A stretch of DNA of 64,000 nt from Campylobacter lanienae NCTC 13004 (GCF_002139935.1 NZ_CP015578.1:806001-870000); one strand, 5' to 3'; shown: positions 1-9,372, counted from the stretch's first letter. Program-made: numbers and translations. The notes: a model not told the origin generated them from the letters alone.

Positions 1-296
1 ATTAAAACTAATGGGATGGAATCAGCATACGCCGTAGCTAGACCGGTTATAGCGTTTGTAAATCCTGGGCCACTAGTTACAAATGCCACGCCAACTTCGC
101 CACTAACTCTTGCGTAACCATCGGCTGCATGTAGGGCTGCTTGTTCGTGGCGAGTTAAAATATGTGTGAAATACTCTTGTTTATATGTCTCATCATAGAT
201 ATTTAATGCTGCGCCACCAGGATAACCAAAAACAACGCTAACACCTTCGTGTTTTAGCGCTTCGCTTATCATTTGCGAGCCATTTAGCTTTTTCAT
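1..296 (-). CDS. ilvB: Acetolactate synthase large subunit, N-terminal part (runs off window)
   Basis: Catalytic subunit of acetolactate (acetohydroxyacid) synthase, the first common step of valine, leucine and isoleucine synthesis. Only about 98 N-terminal residues lie in the window; the rest is beyond base 1. They read as the thiamine-diphosphate PYR domain: [12 protein letters not shown] near residues 25-36, the activating glutamate in [15 protein letters not shown] (about E51), and the [19 protein letters not shown] stretch near 75-93. The ATG at 296 starts a typical [14 protein letters not shown] opening. The small subunit (ilvH) would be expected beyond the edge. The family call is firm; ilvB versus ilvI is only naming. 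Confidence 0.93.
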   Translation of the reverse strand, partial: MKKLNGSQMISEALKHEGVSVVFGYPGGAALNIYDETYKQEYFTHILTRHEQAALHAADGYARVSGEVGVAFVTSGPGFTNAITGLATAYADSIPLVL

Positions 297-387
297 ATTT
301 TTACCTTTAATTAACTTTGATTTTCAAATTCTTTGATTATAGCATTAATTTTATTCAAAAAGTTTAAAAATATGAAATTAAATCAAA

Positions 388-1032
388 TTAAATTATAAAT
401 GTATCAAATTTACACATTGAATTTATATTTTCTATCACCTCTTGGGCGTTTTGGCAATTTATGCTATTTGGAATTTGAGTTTTTCTCCCCCAATTGACAT
501 TAATATATGGTATATTGGCATTTTGTGCTGCTAAAAAATCTTTATAGCTATCACCTACAAATATAGCCTCTTTTTTGAGTTTGTCTTTTATAAAATTTAG
601 CATATCTGGGGCTGGTTTAGGCGGCATTGTATCACTAGCACCCACAACTATCTCAAATTTGTCTAATATTTTAAGATTTGATAGTATTAGCTCTAGGCTA
701 GAATTTGGAGCATTAGAAGCAACGGCGATTTTATAGCCTATTTGCTCTAAATACTCTATTAAATTCAAAGCATCTTGATAGATTGTAGCATGAATAAAAT
801 AGTTTTTTTGATACTCTTCTTCAAAGATTTTAGCTAGATTTTTGCTAATCTTCTCAACACCATAAAATTCAATCATAAAGTTTTTATCTGGATTATTGAT
901 AACTTCTATGATATCTTCATCAAGTAGCTTAGGCATATTTAGCCCTTCTCGCATATAATTTATGGTGTTACAAATAGCTTTTGCGCTATCAATGAGCGTC
1001 CCATCCATATCAAAGATGATAACTCTATTCAT
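388..1032 (-). CDS. HAD-superfamily hydrolase, phosphoglycolate phosphatase-like
   Basis: Cytoplasmic phosphatase of the haloacid dehalogenase superfamily, about 214 residues. The start is set at 1032, because MNRVIIFDMDGTLIDS begins there with an AAAGG-like site before it; a longer open frame to 1089 only adds a lysine-rich stretch that overlaps the upstream gene. Motif I is DMDGTL (D8 nucleophile, D10), motif II the VASNA segment, motif III lysine lies in PPKPAPDML, and motif IV is FVGDSYKD. A helical cap lies between motifs I and II, as in Gph/PGMB-like enzymes. The substrate cannot be read from the sequence. Last gene of the metK-dsbD-rhodanese run, overlapping the preceding gene by 8 bases. 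Confidence 0.85.
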   Translation of the reverse strand: MNRVIIFDMDGTLIDSAKAICNTINYMREGLNMPKLLDEDIIEVINNPDKNFMIEFYGVEKISKNLAKIFEEEYQKNYFIHATIYQDALNLIEYLEQIGYKIAVASNAPNSSLELILSNLKILDKFEIVVGASDTMPPKPAPDMLNFIKDKLKKEAIFVGDSYKDFLAAQNANIPYINVNWGRKTQIPNSINCQNAQEVIENINSMCKFDTFII

Positions 1033-1342
1033 AAATTTGGCCTTTGTGTTTGTCTTTTTTATAAGTTTTGGAATTTTTAAGCTTCTCAAGTGAATTTGCA
1101 GCTTTTAAAAGCGTTGTTTTATCATCACTATTAATTACTAAATTGACGAATTCGCAAAGCGATTTTGAGTATGGTTGGTCTAGATAAACAGGCTCAATTT
1201 TGGATAAAATTTGAGCATTTTTATCTATAAGAGATCTGAATTTAATAGGATCATAATCATCTCTTTTTAAGCTTTTTATAGCTAATATAGCAAATTTCTC
1301 AAGCCCACGCAGATATTTGACTCGTTTTGCTTTATCGTTCAT
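1025..1342 (-). CDS. Small conserved hypothetical protein, 105 aa
   Basis: I do not recognise a family. The product is 105 residues, highly charged (many Lys, Asp, Glu), predicted mostly helical and without cysteine pairs or a signal peptide, so probably cytoplasmic. The C-terminus is lysine-rich (KTYKKDKHKGQIYE). Its ATG overlaps the stop of the rhodanese gene by 4 bases, and its own end overlaps the HAD gene by 8 bases, so it is almost certainly translated in the same operon. The tight coupling, rather than any motif, supports it as a real gene. Confidence 0.7.
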   Translation of the reverse strand: MNDKAKRVKYLRGLEKFAILAIKSLKRDDYDPIKFRSLIDKNAQILSKIEPVYLDQPYSKSLCEFVNLVINSDDKTTLLKAANSLEKLKNSKTYKKDKHKGQIYE

Positions 1343-1725
1343 GGTTTTACTATATCTAGCCCTTTTTGTGTAGCTAAAAGCATACCACCGGATAAATTTA
1401 TCACATCTTTATATCCGTGTTGGATTAAAATTTCAGAACCCCTTTGACTTCTATGCCCACTTCTACAAATTAGAGCGATCTTTTTGTTTGGGTCAATTTT
1501 GTTTTTAATTTCATCTATGAAATTTTCATTATAATTGCCGTTATTATCAGTTAAATTTACCAATATCGCACCCTTTAAAACGCCATATTCCCACTCGACT
1601 GGAGAGCGAATATCTATAATTTGTATATTATCATCATTTACTACATTTTCATCAATTTCTATTGTAATATACTTGGCCATAGCCATTATAGCGCTACAAA
1701 ATATCATCATTAACACCTTTAACAT
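1339..1725 (-). CDS. Exported rhodanese-like domain protein
   Basis: Single-domain rhodanese of 128 residues with an N-terminal hydrophobic signal (MLKVLMMIFCSAIMAMA), so probably periplasmic. The IDIRSPVEWEYGVLKGAI stretch (about 37-54) is the CH2A-type motif, and the active-site loop is CRSGHRS with catalytic C88; GGMLLATQKGL closes the fold. Rhodaneses move sulfane sulfur or bind oxyanions. Placement ten bases after dsbD suggests a role in periplasmic thiol chemistry, which is inference. The true substrate is unknown. Confidence 0.88.
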   Translation of the reverse strand: MLKVLMMIFCSAIMAMAKYITIEIDENVVNDDNIQIIDIRSPVEWEYGVLKGAILVNLTDNNGNYNENFIDEIKNKIDPNKKIALICRSGHRSQRGSEILIQHGYKDVINLSGGMLLATQKGLDIVKP

Positions 1726-1735
1726 TTTATATCCT

Positions 1736-3436
1736 TTAAATTTGATTTAGCGATTTTAATAGCTCATCAGAGCTTACTAAGCCAGTTATTTGAGATTTTA
1801 ACTCACCTTTATTATAGATTAGCAAAACCGGTGGGCCAAAAATTTGATACTCTCTCATCAGCTCTTGATTTTCTATACTATTTTTGCTTAAATCAATTTT
1901 AATAAGCCTAAAATTATTTAATTTTTCCATTATTTCTTTTTTGGTAAAGACCTCATTTTCAAGCTCTTTACAATTCACGCACCAACTAGCCCAAAAATCT
2001 ATAAAAAGCGGAGTTTGGCTAGATTTTATAATATTTTTAAGTTCTTTTAGGTTGGTTACATACTCAAATTTAAGCTCATTTTTAGGTTGTGCGATTTGTG
2101 ATATTGGCTTTAAATTTGGTGCTAATTTATTAACACTAAAATCCAAAATCACCACTATACTAATAGTAAAAATAATTATAGATATAGCCTTAATCACCCT
2201 TTGAGTAGCACTAGTAGCACTCTCAAAAGCACCAAATAAACTAGCTAAAACAACCCCTAAAATAGCATAGCCAACCATAGCAAATTCATCTGTTATCAGT
2301 GGCGAAACTACCCAAATAGCCATCGCTAGCATGATAAAACCAAATAGAATTTTGATTCTTACCATCCATTCGCCTGGTTTTGGCAAGAACTTGCTAGCCC
2401 CAAGCCCGATAGCAAGAAGTGGCAAGCCCATCCCAAAACTCATAACAAACAAAGCCACGCCACCAACTACCATATCACCGCTATTTGCGATATATAGCAG
2501 TGCTCCAGCTAACGGCGCTGCTACGCATGGACCAACAATCAAAGCTGAAGTCACACCCATAAATATTACACCGCTGATGTGGCCGAATTTGGAGCTTTTG
2601 GCATTGATATAGCTTTGTAATCTCTTAGGCATTTCAAACTCAAATAGCCCAAACATTGATAAGGCTAATATAACAAATAATATGCTAAATATGATTAATA
2701 CCGCTGGAGTTTGGAGTAATCCTTGAATACTAGCGCCTAAAAAACTAGCGATAACTCCAGCTATAGCGTAGGTTACGCTCATGCTTAATACATAGATAAG
2801 GCTAATTATAAATCCGCTTTTAAGGCTATTAGAACCCTTAGCAACTATCAACCCAGAAAGGATCGGGATCATGGGAAATATACACGGGGTAAGAGAGAGC
2901 AAAACGCCATAGATAAAAAATGTAGAAATCACCCATAAAATCGAGCTTTTTTCTAAATTTGAAGCGATTTGGGATTGATTGTTTTGCGTGGTTTTGCTAT
3001 TTTCATTTAGTGATTTTTGGTCCAATTTACTTGCTATAACCTTGCCATCTGTGTCAAATTTAATCTCAAATTTATCCCGTAAGGGCTGATAGCAAAATCC
3101 ATCATCGCTACAACCTTGATAGTAAATATCAAGATTAAAATCTCTTTTATCTATCGCCAATCCTGCGGGGATAAATAGCTCTAAATCTCTATAAATTTGA
3201 TAGTTATCATATTTTATAGCCTTAGGGAGATTTAAAAAATTTGTAATATCTTTGCTATTTAGCTCTATTTTAATCTTATCTTGATATAGATATACCCCAT
3301 TAGCGATATCAAATTTAGCTATTAAGCCACTTTGATTATCGCCATTAATTGTGATTTTAAAGGCGTCTTTAGGCTCTAACACACTAGCTAGGCATAAAGA
3401 TACTATAAAAATTGATATATATAATAGCTTTTTCAT
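1736..3436 (-). CDS. dsbD: Thiol:disulfide interchange protein DsbD
   Basis: Inner-membrane reductant conduit that passes electrons from cytoplasmic thioredoxin to periplasmic partners such as DsbC-like isomerases and cytochrome c maturation proteins. All three parts are visible in 566 residues, close to the family norm: a signal peptide and periplasmic alpha domain with CSDDGFC (C109, C115); a central eight-helix membrane domain with redox cysteines in LTPCIFP (C185) and GPCVAAP (C304); and a C-terminal thioredoxin-like gamma domain with WCVNC (C486, C489). It lies 3 bases after metK and 10 before a periplasmic rhodanese. Confidence 0.96.
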   Translation of the reverse strand: MKKLLYISIFIVSLCLASVLEPKDAFKITINGDNQSGLIAKFDIANGVYLYQDKIKIELNSKDITNFLNLPKAIKYDNYQIYRDLELFIPAGLAIDKRDFNLDIYYQGCSDDGFCYQPLRDKFEIKFDTDGKVIASKLDQKSLNENSKTTQNNQSQIASNLEKSSILWVISTFFIYGVLLSLTPCIFPMIPILSGLIVAKGSNSLKSGFIISLIYVLSMSVTYAIAGVIASFLGASIQGLLQTPAVLIIFSILFVILALSMFGLFEFEMPKRLQSYINAKSSKFGHISGVIFMGVTSALIVGPCVAAPLAGALLYIANSGDMVVGGVALFVMSFGMGLPLLAIGLGASKFLPKPGEWMVRIKILFGFIMLAMAIWVVSPLITDEFAMVGYAILGVVLASLFGAFESATSATQRVIKAISIIIFTISIVVILDFSVNKLAPNLKPISQIAQPKNELKFEYVTNLKELKNIIKSSQTPLFIDFWASWCVNCKELENEVFTKKEIMEKLNNFRLIKIDLSKNSIENQELMREYQIFGPPVLLIYNKGELKSQITGLVSSDELLKSLNQI

Positions 3437-3439
3437 ATA

Positions 3440-4633
3440 TTAAATTTGTTTAAATATCTCTACAGCATCTAGCTGTTCCCACGGATAGTTAGTGACTCCG
3501 ACCTGACCTTTGGCTGCTACATCAGCGTATAAAAATGTATCTTTGCTAGGCTTATCAAGGCCAAATTTATCTGTGATCCATTTTGGGGTTAGAGCGAATT
3601 TGTCATGTACAAATTGAGAAAGCTTATCATCATTGCTATTTATATTTGTTCCCATACAATCTACGCTAACGCTAACAGGTTTTGCCACACCTATAGCGTA
3701 ACTTAGCTGGACTATACACTTTTTAGCAAGGCCTGCTGCGACTATATTTTTAGCTATCCATCTAGCTGCGTATAGACCGCTACGGTCGACTTTTGTGTAA
3801 TCTTTGCTGCTTTGAGCGCCACCACCGATTGGTGAGTATCCACCGAAGCTATCTACGATTAATTTTCTACCTGTTAGACCGCTATCGTGAAGTGAGCTGT
3901 GATTTACATATCTGCCTGTTGGGTTTATATAGATTATTGTTTTATCTTTGTCATAAAGCTCTTTTGGTAGTCCAGCGCCATCTATTAAGCTTTGGATTAA
4001 GGCTCTTACCTCTTCTATCTTTAAGCTTTCAACACTTGGGGCTGAGACTACTATTGTGTGGATTTTTTCTGGTTTGCAATTTTCAAAATTTGATTTTGTG
4101 CCATAGTCTATTGTAACTTGAGTCTTTATATCTACGCCTAATTTATCAGGGTTTTTAAGAGCGTATTCATAAACTTTATCACAAAGCACTCTTGCGTAAG
4201 TTATCGCTGCTGGCATTAAATTTTCAGTCTCACTTGAAGCGAATCCAAACATTATACCTTGATCGCCAGCACCGATTTCACCGCTTTGTTGATCAACTCC
4301 TTGATTGATATCGGGGCTTTGCTGATTCAAAAATACATCTACTTCTATATCATCAGGATGAAGGCATTGGGCTTTGCTAAAATTTGGATTGCCGTTATAG
4401 CCTATCTTTGCTAGGGCATTTTTCACCACTTCTCTATACTCGTGGTGGCTTAAATTTACACTTGAGTTGATCTCGCCGCCTATTACAATGTGCTTTCCAG
4501 CGACAAAAACCTCGCTAGCTACCCTAGCCTTTGGATCTTGAGATAATATCGTATCAACGATAGTATCAGCTATGATATCAGCACATTTATCTGGGTGTCC
4601 GGGGCTTACAACTTCGCTTGTAAATAGATACAT
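3440..4633 (-). CDS. metK: S-adenosylmethionine synthetase
   Basis: Makes S-adenosylmethionine from ATP and methionine; cytoplasmic tetramer, 397 residues. The start is set at 4633 (MYLFTSEVVSPGHPDKCAD) because that is the canonical opening and AAGGA precedes it; the open frame upstream to 4675 has no family match. Seen: GHPDKCAD with the catalytic histidine near residue 13, the GAGDQGIMFGFA signature, and the phosphate loop reading GGGAQSSKDYTKVDRSG. The usual loop is GGGAFSGKDPTKVDRS, so F-S-G is replaced by Q-S-S here. First gene of a minus-strand run with dsbD. Confidence 0.97.
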   Translation of the reverse strand: MYLFTSEVVSPGHPDKCADIIADTIVDTILSQDPKARVASEVFVAGKHIVIGGEINSSVNLSHHEYREVVKNALAKIGYNGNPNFSKAQCLHPDDIEVDVFLNQQSPDINQGVDQQSGEIGAGDQGIMFGFASSETENLMPAAITYARVLCDKVYEYALKNPDKLGVDIKTQVTIDYGTKSNFENCKPEKIHTIVVSAPSVESLKIEEVRALIQSLIDGAGLPKELYDKDKTIIYINPTGRYVNHSSLHDSGLTGRKLIVDSFGGYSPIGGGAQSSKDYTKVDRSGLYAARWIAKNIVAAGLAKKCIVQLSYAIGVAKPVSVSVDCMGTNINSNDDKLSQFVHDKFALTPKWITDKFGLDKPSKDTFLYADVAAKGQVGVTNYPWEQLDAVEIFKQI

Positions 4634-4665
4634 ATTTTTCCTTATTTTTGCAATTTTTGACGTGG

Positions 4666-4676
4666 ATTTTAGCATA
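4666..4676 (-). promoter_or_regulatory. Candidate promoter of metK
   Basis: Read on the minus strand this is TATGCTAAAAT, an extended -10 element (TG then TAAAAT at 4671-4666) about 33 bases before the metK ATG. Campylobacter sigma-70 promoters depend on the extended -10 and rarely show a clear -35. No transcript evidence. Confidence 0.45.
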
Positions 4677-4930
4677 ATTTTTGTAAATTATATATTAATT
4701 CTATACCCTAAATTAATAGTAGCAATTGTTTGGATATCTTTTTAATAGATTTTAAAAATTTAATAATATAAAATATTAGGTTAATCTATATTCAAATAAT
4801 TAACAATATAAGTAATACGACAAATATAAAATAATTTGTAAATTATTATATTTAGAACAATATAAAATTAAGTTAAAAATTTAGTGTATTTTTTAAAGTT
4901 TTGTAAAGCCAAATTTAATTAAATTTCAAA

Positions 4931-4936
4931 TATAAT
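4931..4936 (+). promoter_or_regulatory. Promoter -10 element of sstT
   Basis: TATAAT lies 31 bases before the sstT ATG in an AT-rich stretch, with AAAAAGGA as the ribosome-binding site in between. No recognisable -35, as is usual in this genus. Confidence 0.55.
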
Positions 4937-4966
4937 ATTAGTTTTTATTAATTAAAAAGGATTTTA

Positions 4967-6199
4967 ATGATTAGACATATTGCTAAGCGATATAAAGATG
5001 GGAATTTGATAATTCAAATTTTAGTTGGTATTGTTTTTGGTGGGATTTTAGGATTTATAGCTCATAGTGGTAATTCATTTGCTCTAAATTTAACTGATTT
5101 AGCAGCGATCTTAGGCTCTCTTTTTGTAGGTGCGCTAAAAGCTGTGGCGCCTGTTTTAGTATTTGTGTTAGTAAGCGCCTCTATAGTACTTAAAGAATTT
5201 GGCCGTACTAATGGAATGAAAAATGTGATAATATTATATCTAATTGGCACATTTTTAGCCTCTTTGGCTGCTGTGTGTGTTAGCTTTATATTTCCTACTA
5301 CTTTAGTGTTACAAAATACATCTGTAGCTATGAGCACAGCACCTAGTAATATAGCAGTGGTATTAAAAGATTTAGTATATAAGATTGTAGATAATCCACT
5401 AAATGCTATTGCAACTGGTAATTATATTGGGATTTTAGCTTGGGCTATTGCAACTGGTTTGGCTCTTAGGTATTGTAGCAATGAAACAAAAAGAGTATTT
5501 AAAGATATTAGTGAAGCAATTACAAGAATAGTTAAATTTGTAATTCGTCTAGCGCCATTTGGTATTTTTGGTCTTGTAAGCATCAGCGTAGCTCAGACTG
5601 GATTTGCCGCACTTGGTGGATATGTAAAGCTTTTATTTGTTCTTGTAGGGACTATGCTATTTGTGTCTTTTGTGATAAATGCTGTTATTGCTTTTATAGT
5701 TACTAGAAAAAATCCATATCCACTTATAATGACATGTATAAAAGAGAGTGCTATTACGGCGTTTTTTACCAGAAGTAGTGCTGCAAATATTCCTGTAAAT
5801 ATGAATTTATGTAAAAAATTAGAACTAAATGAAGACCTATACTCTATCTCTATACCTCTTGGAGCTACTATCAATATGGCCGGTGCAGCTGTTACCATAG
5901 CTGTGCTTTCTCTTAGTGCAGTTTATACTTTAGGGATTGAAGTTGGATTTTGGAATGCCTTATTACTTAGCATTATAGCAGCAATTGGAGCATGTGGTAC
6001 TAGCGGTGTAACTGGTGGCTCGCTTATGCTTATTCCATTGGCATGTTCATTATTTGGAATTAGCAATGATATAGCTATGCAGGTTGTAGCTATAGGATTT
6101 ATTATTGGAGTGATTCAAGATTCAGTAGAGACTGCATTAAATAGCTCTACAGATGTTTTATTTACTGCTATTGCATCAAATAACACTAAGGGAGTATGA
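4967..6199 (+). CDS. sstT: Serine/threonine:Na+ symporter
   Basis: Inner-membrane sodium-coupled serine/threonine importer of the dicarboxylate/amino acid:cation symporter (DAACS) family; 410 residues with about eight membrane helices plus re-entrant hairpins. Seen: the family signature [16 protein letters not shown] in the second half, the [12 protein letters not shown] serine-rich re-entrant loop, and [14 protein letters not shown] near the C-terminus. Amino acids such as serine are major carbon sources for campylobacters. The gene is followed after one base by pepF, so a peptidase and an amino acid carrier are probably co-transcribed. Family certain; SstT is preferred over GltP-type by sequence character. 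Confidence 0.92.
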   Translation: MIRHIAKRYKDGNLIIQILVGIVFGGILGFIAHSGNSFALNLTDLAAILGSLFVGALKAVAPVLVFVLVSASIVLKEFGRTNGMKNVIILYLIGTFLASLAAVCVSFIFPTTLVLQNTSVAMSTAPSNIAVVLKDLVYKIVDNPLNAIATGNYIGILAWAIATGLALRYCSNETKRVFKDISEAITRIVKFVIRLAPFGIFGLVSISVAQTGFAALGGYVKLLFVLVGTMLFVSFVINAVIAFIVTRKNPYPLIMTCIKESAITAFFTRSSAANIPVNMNLCKKLELNEDLYSISIPLGATINMAGAAVTIAVLSLSAVYTLGIEVGFWNALLLSIIAAIGACGTSGVTGGSLMLIPLACSLFGISNDIAMQVVAIGFIIGVIQDSVETALNSSTDVLFTAIASNNTKGV

Positions 6200-6200
6200 T

Positions 6201-7913
6201 ATGATATGGGATCTATCTAAATTTTTTAATAGTAGTGATGAGTTGGATAAGTTTTGTCTAGATTTACAAAATAGAGCTAATGAGTTTAAAACCAAATTTA
6301 GCCAAAATTTAAGTAATTTAAATGCTAATGAGTTTCAAAATGCGATGAGTGAGTATGAGGAGATTTTATCTAGTATTGGTAAGATTATGAGCTATGCATA
6401 CTTGAAATTTGCCAAAGATACTAGCACTGGGGCTTTCTTGGCTAAATATGAAGAGATTTGTGCTAAGATCGAAGAGATTGTGCTGTTTTTTGAGATTGAA
6501 TTTAATGAGTTAAAGAGTGAAATTCAAAATAATTTTATATCCAATACGCCCAAATTTAGCTACTATTTAGAGAATTTAGCCAAAAATAAGCCACATCAAT
6601 TAAGCTTTTTAGAAGAAAGAATCCTACTAAGGACAGCAAACACAGGAGCAAGTGCATTTAGTAGATTATTTGATGAGAGTATGGCTAGGGCTAGATTTGA
6701 GTTTCGTGGGCAAAGTTTAAAAGAAGAAGAGATCTTATCTAAACTTAGTAGCGATGATAGAGAGATAAGAAAAGAGGCCGCAGTAGCATTGAGCCAAGGT
6801 TTAAAGCCTATGCAACACCTATTAACATATATATACAATATGATTAAAACTGATCTTAAAAATAGCTGCGAATTGCGTGGATATGAGTATGGCGAATCTA
6901 GCAGACATCTAAGCAATCAAATAGAAAAATCAAGCGTAGATGCCCTAATCAAAGCTAGTGAAAATAGCTTTGATTTGGTGAGTAAATTTTATGATAAAAA
7001 GCGTGAAATTCTAGGATTTGATAAGCTATATGATTATGATAGATACGCACCTCTTGGTGGCGATGAAAAGATGGAATTTGATGAGGCAAAATCCATCGTT
7101 ATTAAGGCATTTAGCGAGTTTAGTCCGCTATTTGGTGATTTGGCTAAAAGGGCTTTTGATGAGAATTGGTGCGATGTCTATCCAGATGAGAATAAACAAG
7201 CTGGAGCCTTCTCACACTCTGCTAGTAGCGATATTCATCCATTTGTTTTATTAAATTTCACAGGTAGAAGAAGGGATCTATTTACACTAGCTCACGAGTT
7301 GGGTCATAGTATCCATCAATATCTTAGCTATAGTGTTGGGTATCTAAGCTCTCACACACCGCTAACTACGGCTGAGACGGCGTCAGTATTTTGCGAGATG
7401 CTAGTTTTTGAATATATCAAAAATAGCCTTCCAAAAGAGCAAAGAGTGGCTCTATTAGCTGGTAAAATAGAAGATATCTTCGCTACACTTTATAGACAGA
7501 TAAATTTTACGACCTTTGAGCGTCGCATTCACTCATACGAGGGTGAAATTTCAAGCGATGAAATAGATAGAATTTGGCTTGAAGAGAGCAAAAAGATGTT
7601 TGGTGAGTCTTTGATTTTAAATGATTATTATAAAATTTGGTGGAGTTATATACCGCATTTTATACATTCGCCATTTTATTGTTATGCTTATTCCTATGCT
7701 CAATTGCTTGTTTTGGCTCTATTTGGCCTGTATAAGAGTGGAAAATGTGAGAATTTTGTAGAGATTTATACCAAATTTTTAAGCCTAGGTGGCAGCAAAA
7801 GCCCAAAAGAGCTTGTAGGGATGTTTGGTTTTGATATTGATGATGAGAAGTTTTGGAATATTGGTATTGATCAAGTGGCAAATTTGGTTAATGAGTTTAT
7901 AAAAGGGGAGTAA
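6201..7913 (+). CDS. pepF: Oligoendopeptidase F (M3 family zinc peptidase)
   Basis: Cytoplasmic zinc metallopeptidase that cuts short peptides. The start is set at 6201, where MIWDLSKFF begins one base after the sstT stop with GGGAG within the sstT end; an upstream in-frame codon at 6153 lies inside sstT. The product is 570 residues. The catalytic motif HELGHSIHQ has H365, E366 and H369, with the third metal ligand expected in TTAETASVFCEM about 25 residues later. Peptidase and amino acid symporter are adjacent, consistent with peptide salvage. Confidence 0.94.
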   Translation: MIWDLSKFFNSSDELDKFCLDLQNRANEFKTKFSQNLSNLNANEFQNAMSEYEEILSSIGKIMSYAYLKFAKDTSTGAFLAKYEEICAKIEEIVLFFEIEFNELKSEIQNNFISNTPKFSYYLENLAKNKPHQLSFLEERILLRTANTGASAFSRLFDESMARARFEFRGQSLKEEEILSKLSSDDREIRKEAAVALSQGLKPMQHLLTYIYNMIKTDLKNSCELRGYEYGESSRHLSNQIEKSSVDALIKASENSFDLVSKFYDKKREILGFDKLYDYDRYAPLGGDEKMEFDEAKSIVIKAFSEFSPLFGDLAKRAFDENWCDVYPDENKQAGAFSHSASSDIHPFVLLNFTGRRRDLFTLAHELGHSIHQYLSYSVGYLSSHTPLTTAETASVFCEMLVFEYIKNSLPKEQRVALLAGKIEDIFATLYRQINFTTFERRIHSYEGEISSDEIDRIWLEESKKMFGESLILNDYYKIWWSYIPHFIHSPFYCYAYSYAQLLVLALFGLYKSGKCENFVEIYTKFLSLGGSKSPKELVGMFGFDIDDEKFWNIGIDQVANLVNEFIKGE

Positions 7914-7917
7914 ATTT

Positions 7918-8364
7918 ATGCTTGAAGAGATCCTAGAAGATAGAGAATTTGGCTCTATGATGCGTAGAAATATCTATGATTTATTAAATTTTTTGATAGA
8001 AAAAGGGGCTACATTTGATATTTTAGCAAATACTAAATTTGTAAGCTTTAATCCCGAATTGCCTGATGAGATCAGATCTAGTTTTAATCCATCTGTGATT
8101 TTATTTAGCTTAGCTGGATATACGCTAAGTAGTGTAGAGATTAGCCGTGATGAGATAAAATTTGAAGCTGGGTTTGGTGCTGATGACTTTGCTAGTGTAG
8201 TAAGCATACCAATAGGTGCTATAATCAGAGTTAGTATAGATGAAAATATAGTACTAATAAATTTCGCTACATATAACCCAAATGACTCAAAAACAAAACA
8301 AGAGCACTCAAAACAGATATTTTTAAATAACCCTAAAAATAGAGATATTTTCAAAGGTCAATAG
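7918..8364 (+). CDS. SspB-like protein, candidate ClpX adaptor
   Basis: 148 residues. Not an obvious named gene, but residues about 18-117 line up by eye with SspB, the adaptor that delivers ssrA-tagged proteins to ClpXP. The N-terminal helix YDLLNFLIEKGATFDIL parallels YEWLLDNQLTPHLVV of E. coli SspB, and VEISRDEIKFEAGFG then VVSIPIGAIIRV parallels LELANDEVRFNARFG then VSVPLAAVLAIY. The tail (118-148) is polar and ends LNNPKNRDIFKGQ, where SspB has its ClpX-binding motif. It is 4 bases after pepF. Its 3' end overlaps the convergent LysR gene by 14 bases. Gene is firm, function is inference. Confidence 0.75.
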   Translation: MLEEILEDREFGSMMRRNIYDLLNFLIEKGATFDILANTKFVSFNPELPDEIRSSFNPSVILFSLAGYTLSSVEISRDEIKFEAGFGADDFASVVSIPIGAIIRVSIDENIVLINFATYNPNDSKTKQEHSKQIFLNNPKNRDIFKGQ

Positions 8365-9217
8365 ATATCTTGCTTACCTTTTCTAATATATTATCACTCT
8401 CTCTAAGCCCGGCTATAAAGACTGGGCGAGTGATTCGCACTCCATCTATATCTATAGGAAATAGCGTTTTATTCTCAATCTCTTTTTTTATAAGAAATTT
8501 AGGCAAAAATGCCACATACTCTTTGGATTTGTTATTTAACATAGCAAATTTAGTAGCTATAGCGCCATCTAGGGTATAAATAGTGTGAAGCTCATCATAA
8601 TTTACCCCAAATTGCTCGAAATATCCTTTTAAAAAGGCCTTTGTCCTATCTGTAATGAAGTTAAAATCGCTTAAATTTGCTGGGGTGATATTTTGTTTTG
8701 GGATCATATTAGAAACTAAGATTATCTCATACTCAAATAGCTTATAAAATATCAATTGATCATTATATAATCTCTCTTGAATCATGATAATATCACATCT
8801 TTTATCTACTAGGCTTGCGACTAGATCATTAGTAGAATCTACTATTTTGACATCTAAATCGCTATTTATAACATCACAAATTTTATCTAGCATAAAAGGC
8901 AAAATTGCATGAGCTATAAGTAGATTGGTAGCGACTGATATTTTGAATTTCTCATCTTTTATTCTATGAGCTTCTTCTTTGAATCTAAACATTGCACCTT
9001 CAAATTTAAGGCATAATTTATAAAATCTATCACCCTCTTTTGTAAGCACTATTCCATTTTTACGCCTGACTAAAAGAGTTGTTTGTAGCGATTCTTCAAG
9101 TTTTTTGATCTGTAAGGTAACAGCTGGTTGTGATAGACCTAGAATTGCTGAAGCTTTAGAAAAGCTTTTTTCTTTGACAATTGTCATAAAAGTGTAGATT
9201 TTATTGAAATCGAACAT
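8351..9217 (-). CDS. LysR-family transcriptional regulator
   Basis: 288 residues with the LysR layout. The N-terminal winged helix-turn-helix (about 1-60) includes FSKASAILGLSQPAVTLQIKKLE, followed by a linker helix and a periplasmic-binding-protein-like effector domain (about 90-285). The start is set at the ATG at 9217; a TTG at 9220 would add one residue. It is divergent from the uvrD-like helicase gene across 185 bases and overlaps the end of the SspB-like gene on the other strand. The effector and targets cannot be read from the sequence. Confidence 0.9.
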   Translation of the reverse strand: MFDFNKIYTFMTIVKEKSFSKASAILGLSQPAVTLQIKKLEESLQTTLLVRRKNGIVLTKEGDRFYKLCLKFEGAMFRFKEEAHRIKDEKFKISVATNLLIAHAILPFMLDKICDVINSDLDVKIVDSTNDLVASLVDKRCDIIMIQERLYNDQLIFYKLFEYEIILVSNMIPKQNITPANLSDFNFITDRTKAFLKGYFEQFGVNYDELHTIYTLDGAIATKFAMLNNKSKEYVAFLPKFLIKKEIENKTLFPIDIDGVRITRPVFIAGLRESDNILEKVSKISIDL

Positions 9218-9363
9218 CAATAGCCTTTTTTGATTTTCTGTTTTTAAATTCTAATAGCTCCAAGCTTAAATTAAATTTTAATTTTATATAATTTTCATTT
9301 TTACAACTATTTAAGAGTAAAATTGTAACTTTTAGTAACACATATTTTTATTAAGTTTAAATT

Positions 9364-9372
9364 TGGTATAAT
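9364..9372 (+). promoter_or_regulatory. Promoter -10 region of the uvrD-like operon
   Basis: TGGTATAAT-type extended -10 (TATAAT at 9367-9372) 30 bases before the helicase ATG, following a T-rich stretch. It probably drives the nine-gene run to ribB. Confidence 0.6.

Larger units (their letters stand above)
4634..4966. other. AT-rich divergent intergenic region between metK and sstT
   Basis: About 330 bases with no credible gene. It is almost pure A/T apart from the promoter-proximal ends. It carries outward-facing promoter candidates for metK (minus) and sstT (plus). I see no SAM riboswitch architecture, no long hairpin and no tRNA. Confidence 0.7.

Noticed and set aside
4634-4966. Possible SAM riboswitch before metK
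   Set aside because: Nearly pure A/T with no conserved stems; the leader from the likely promoter is under 30 bases.
9325-9339. GTAAC direct repeats between the LysR gene and uvrD as a LysR site
   Set aside because: The repeats are direct and short and do not show a T-N11-A palindromic pattern.
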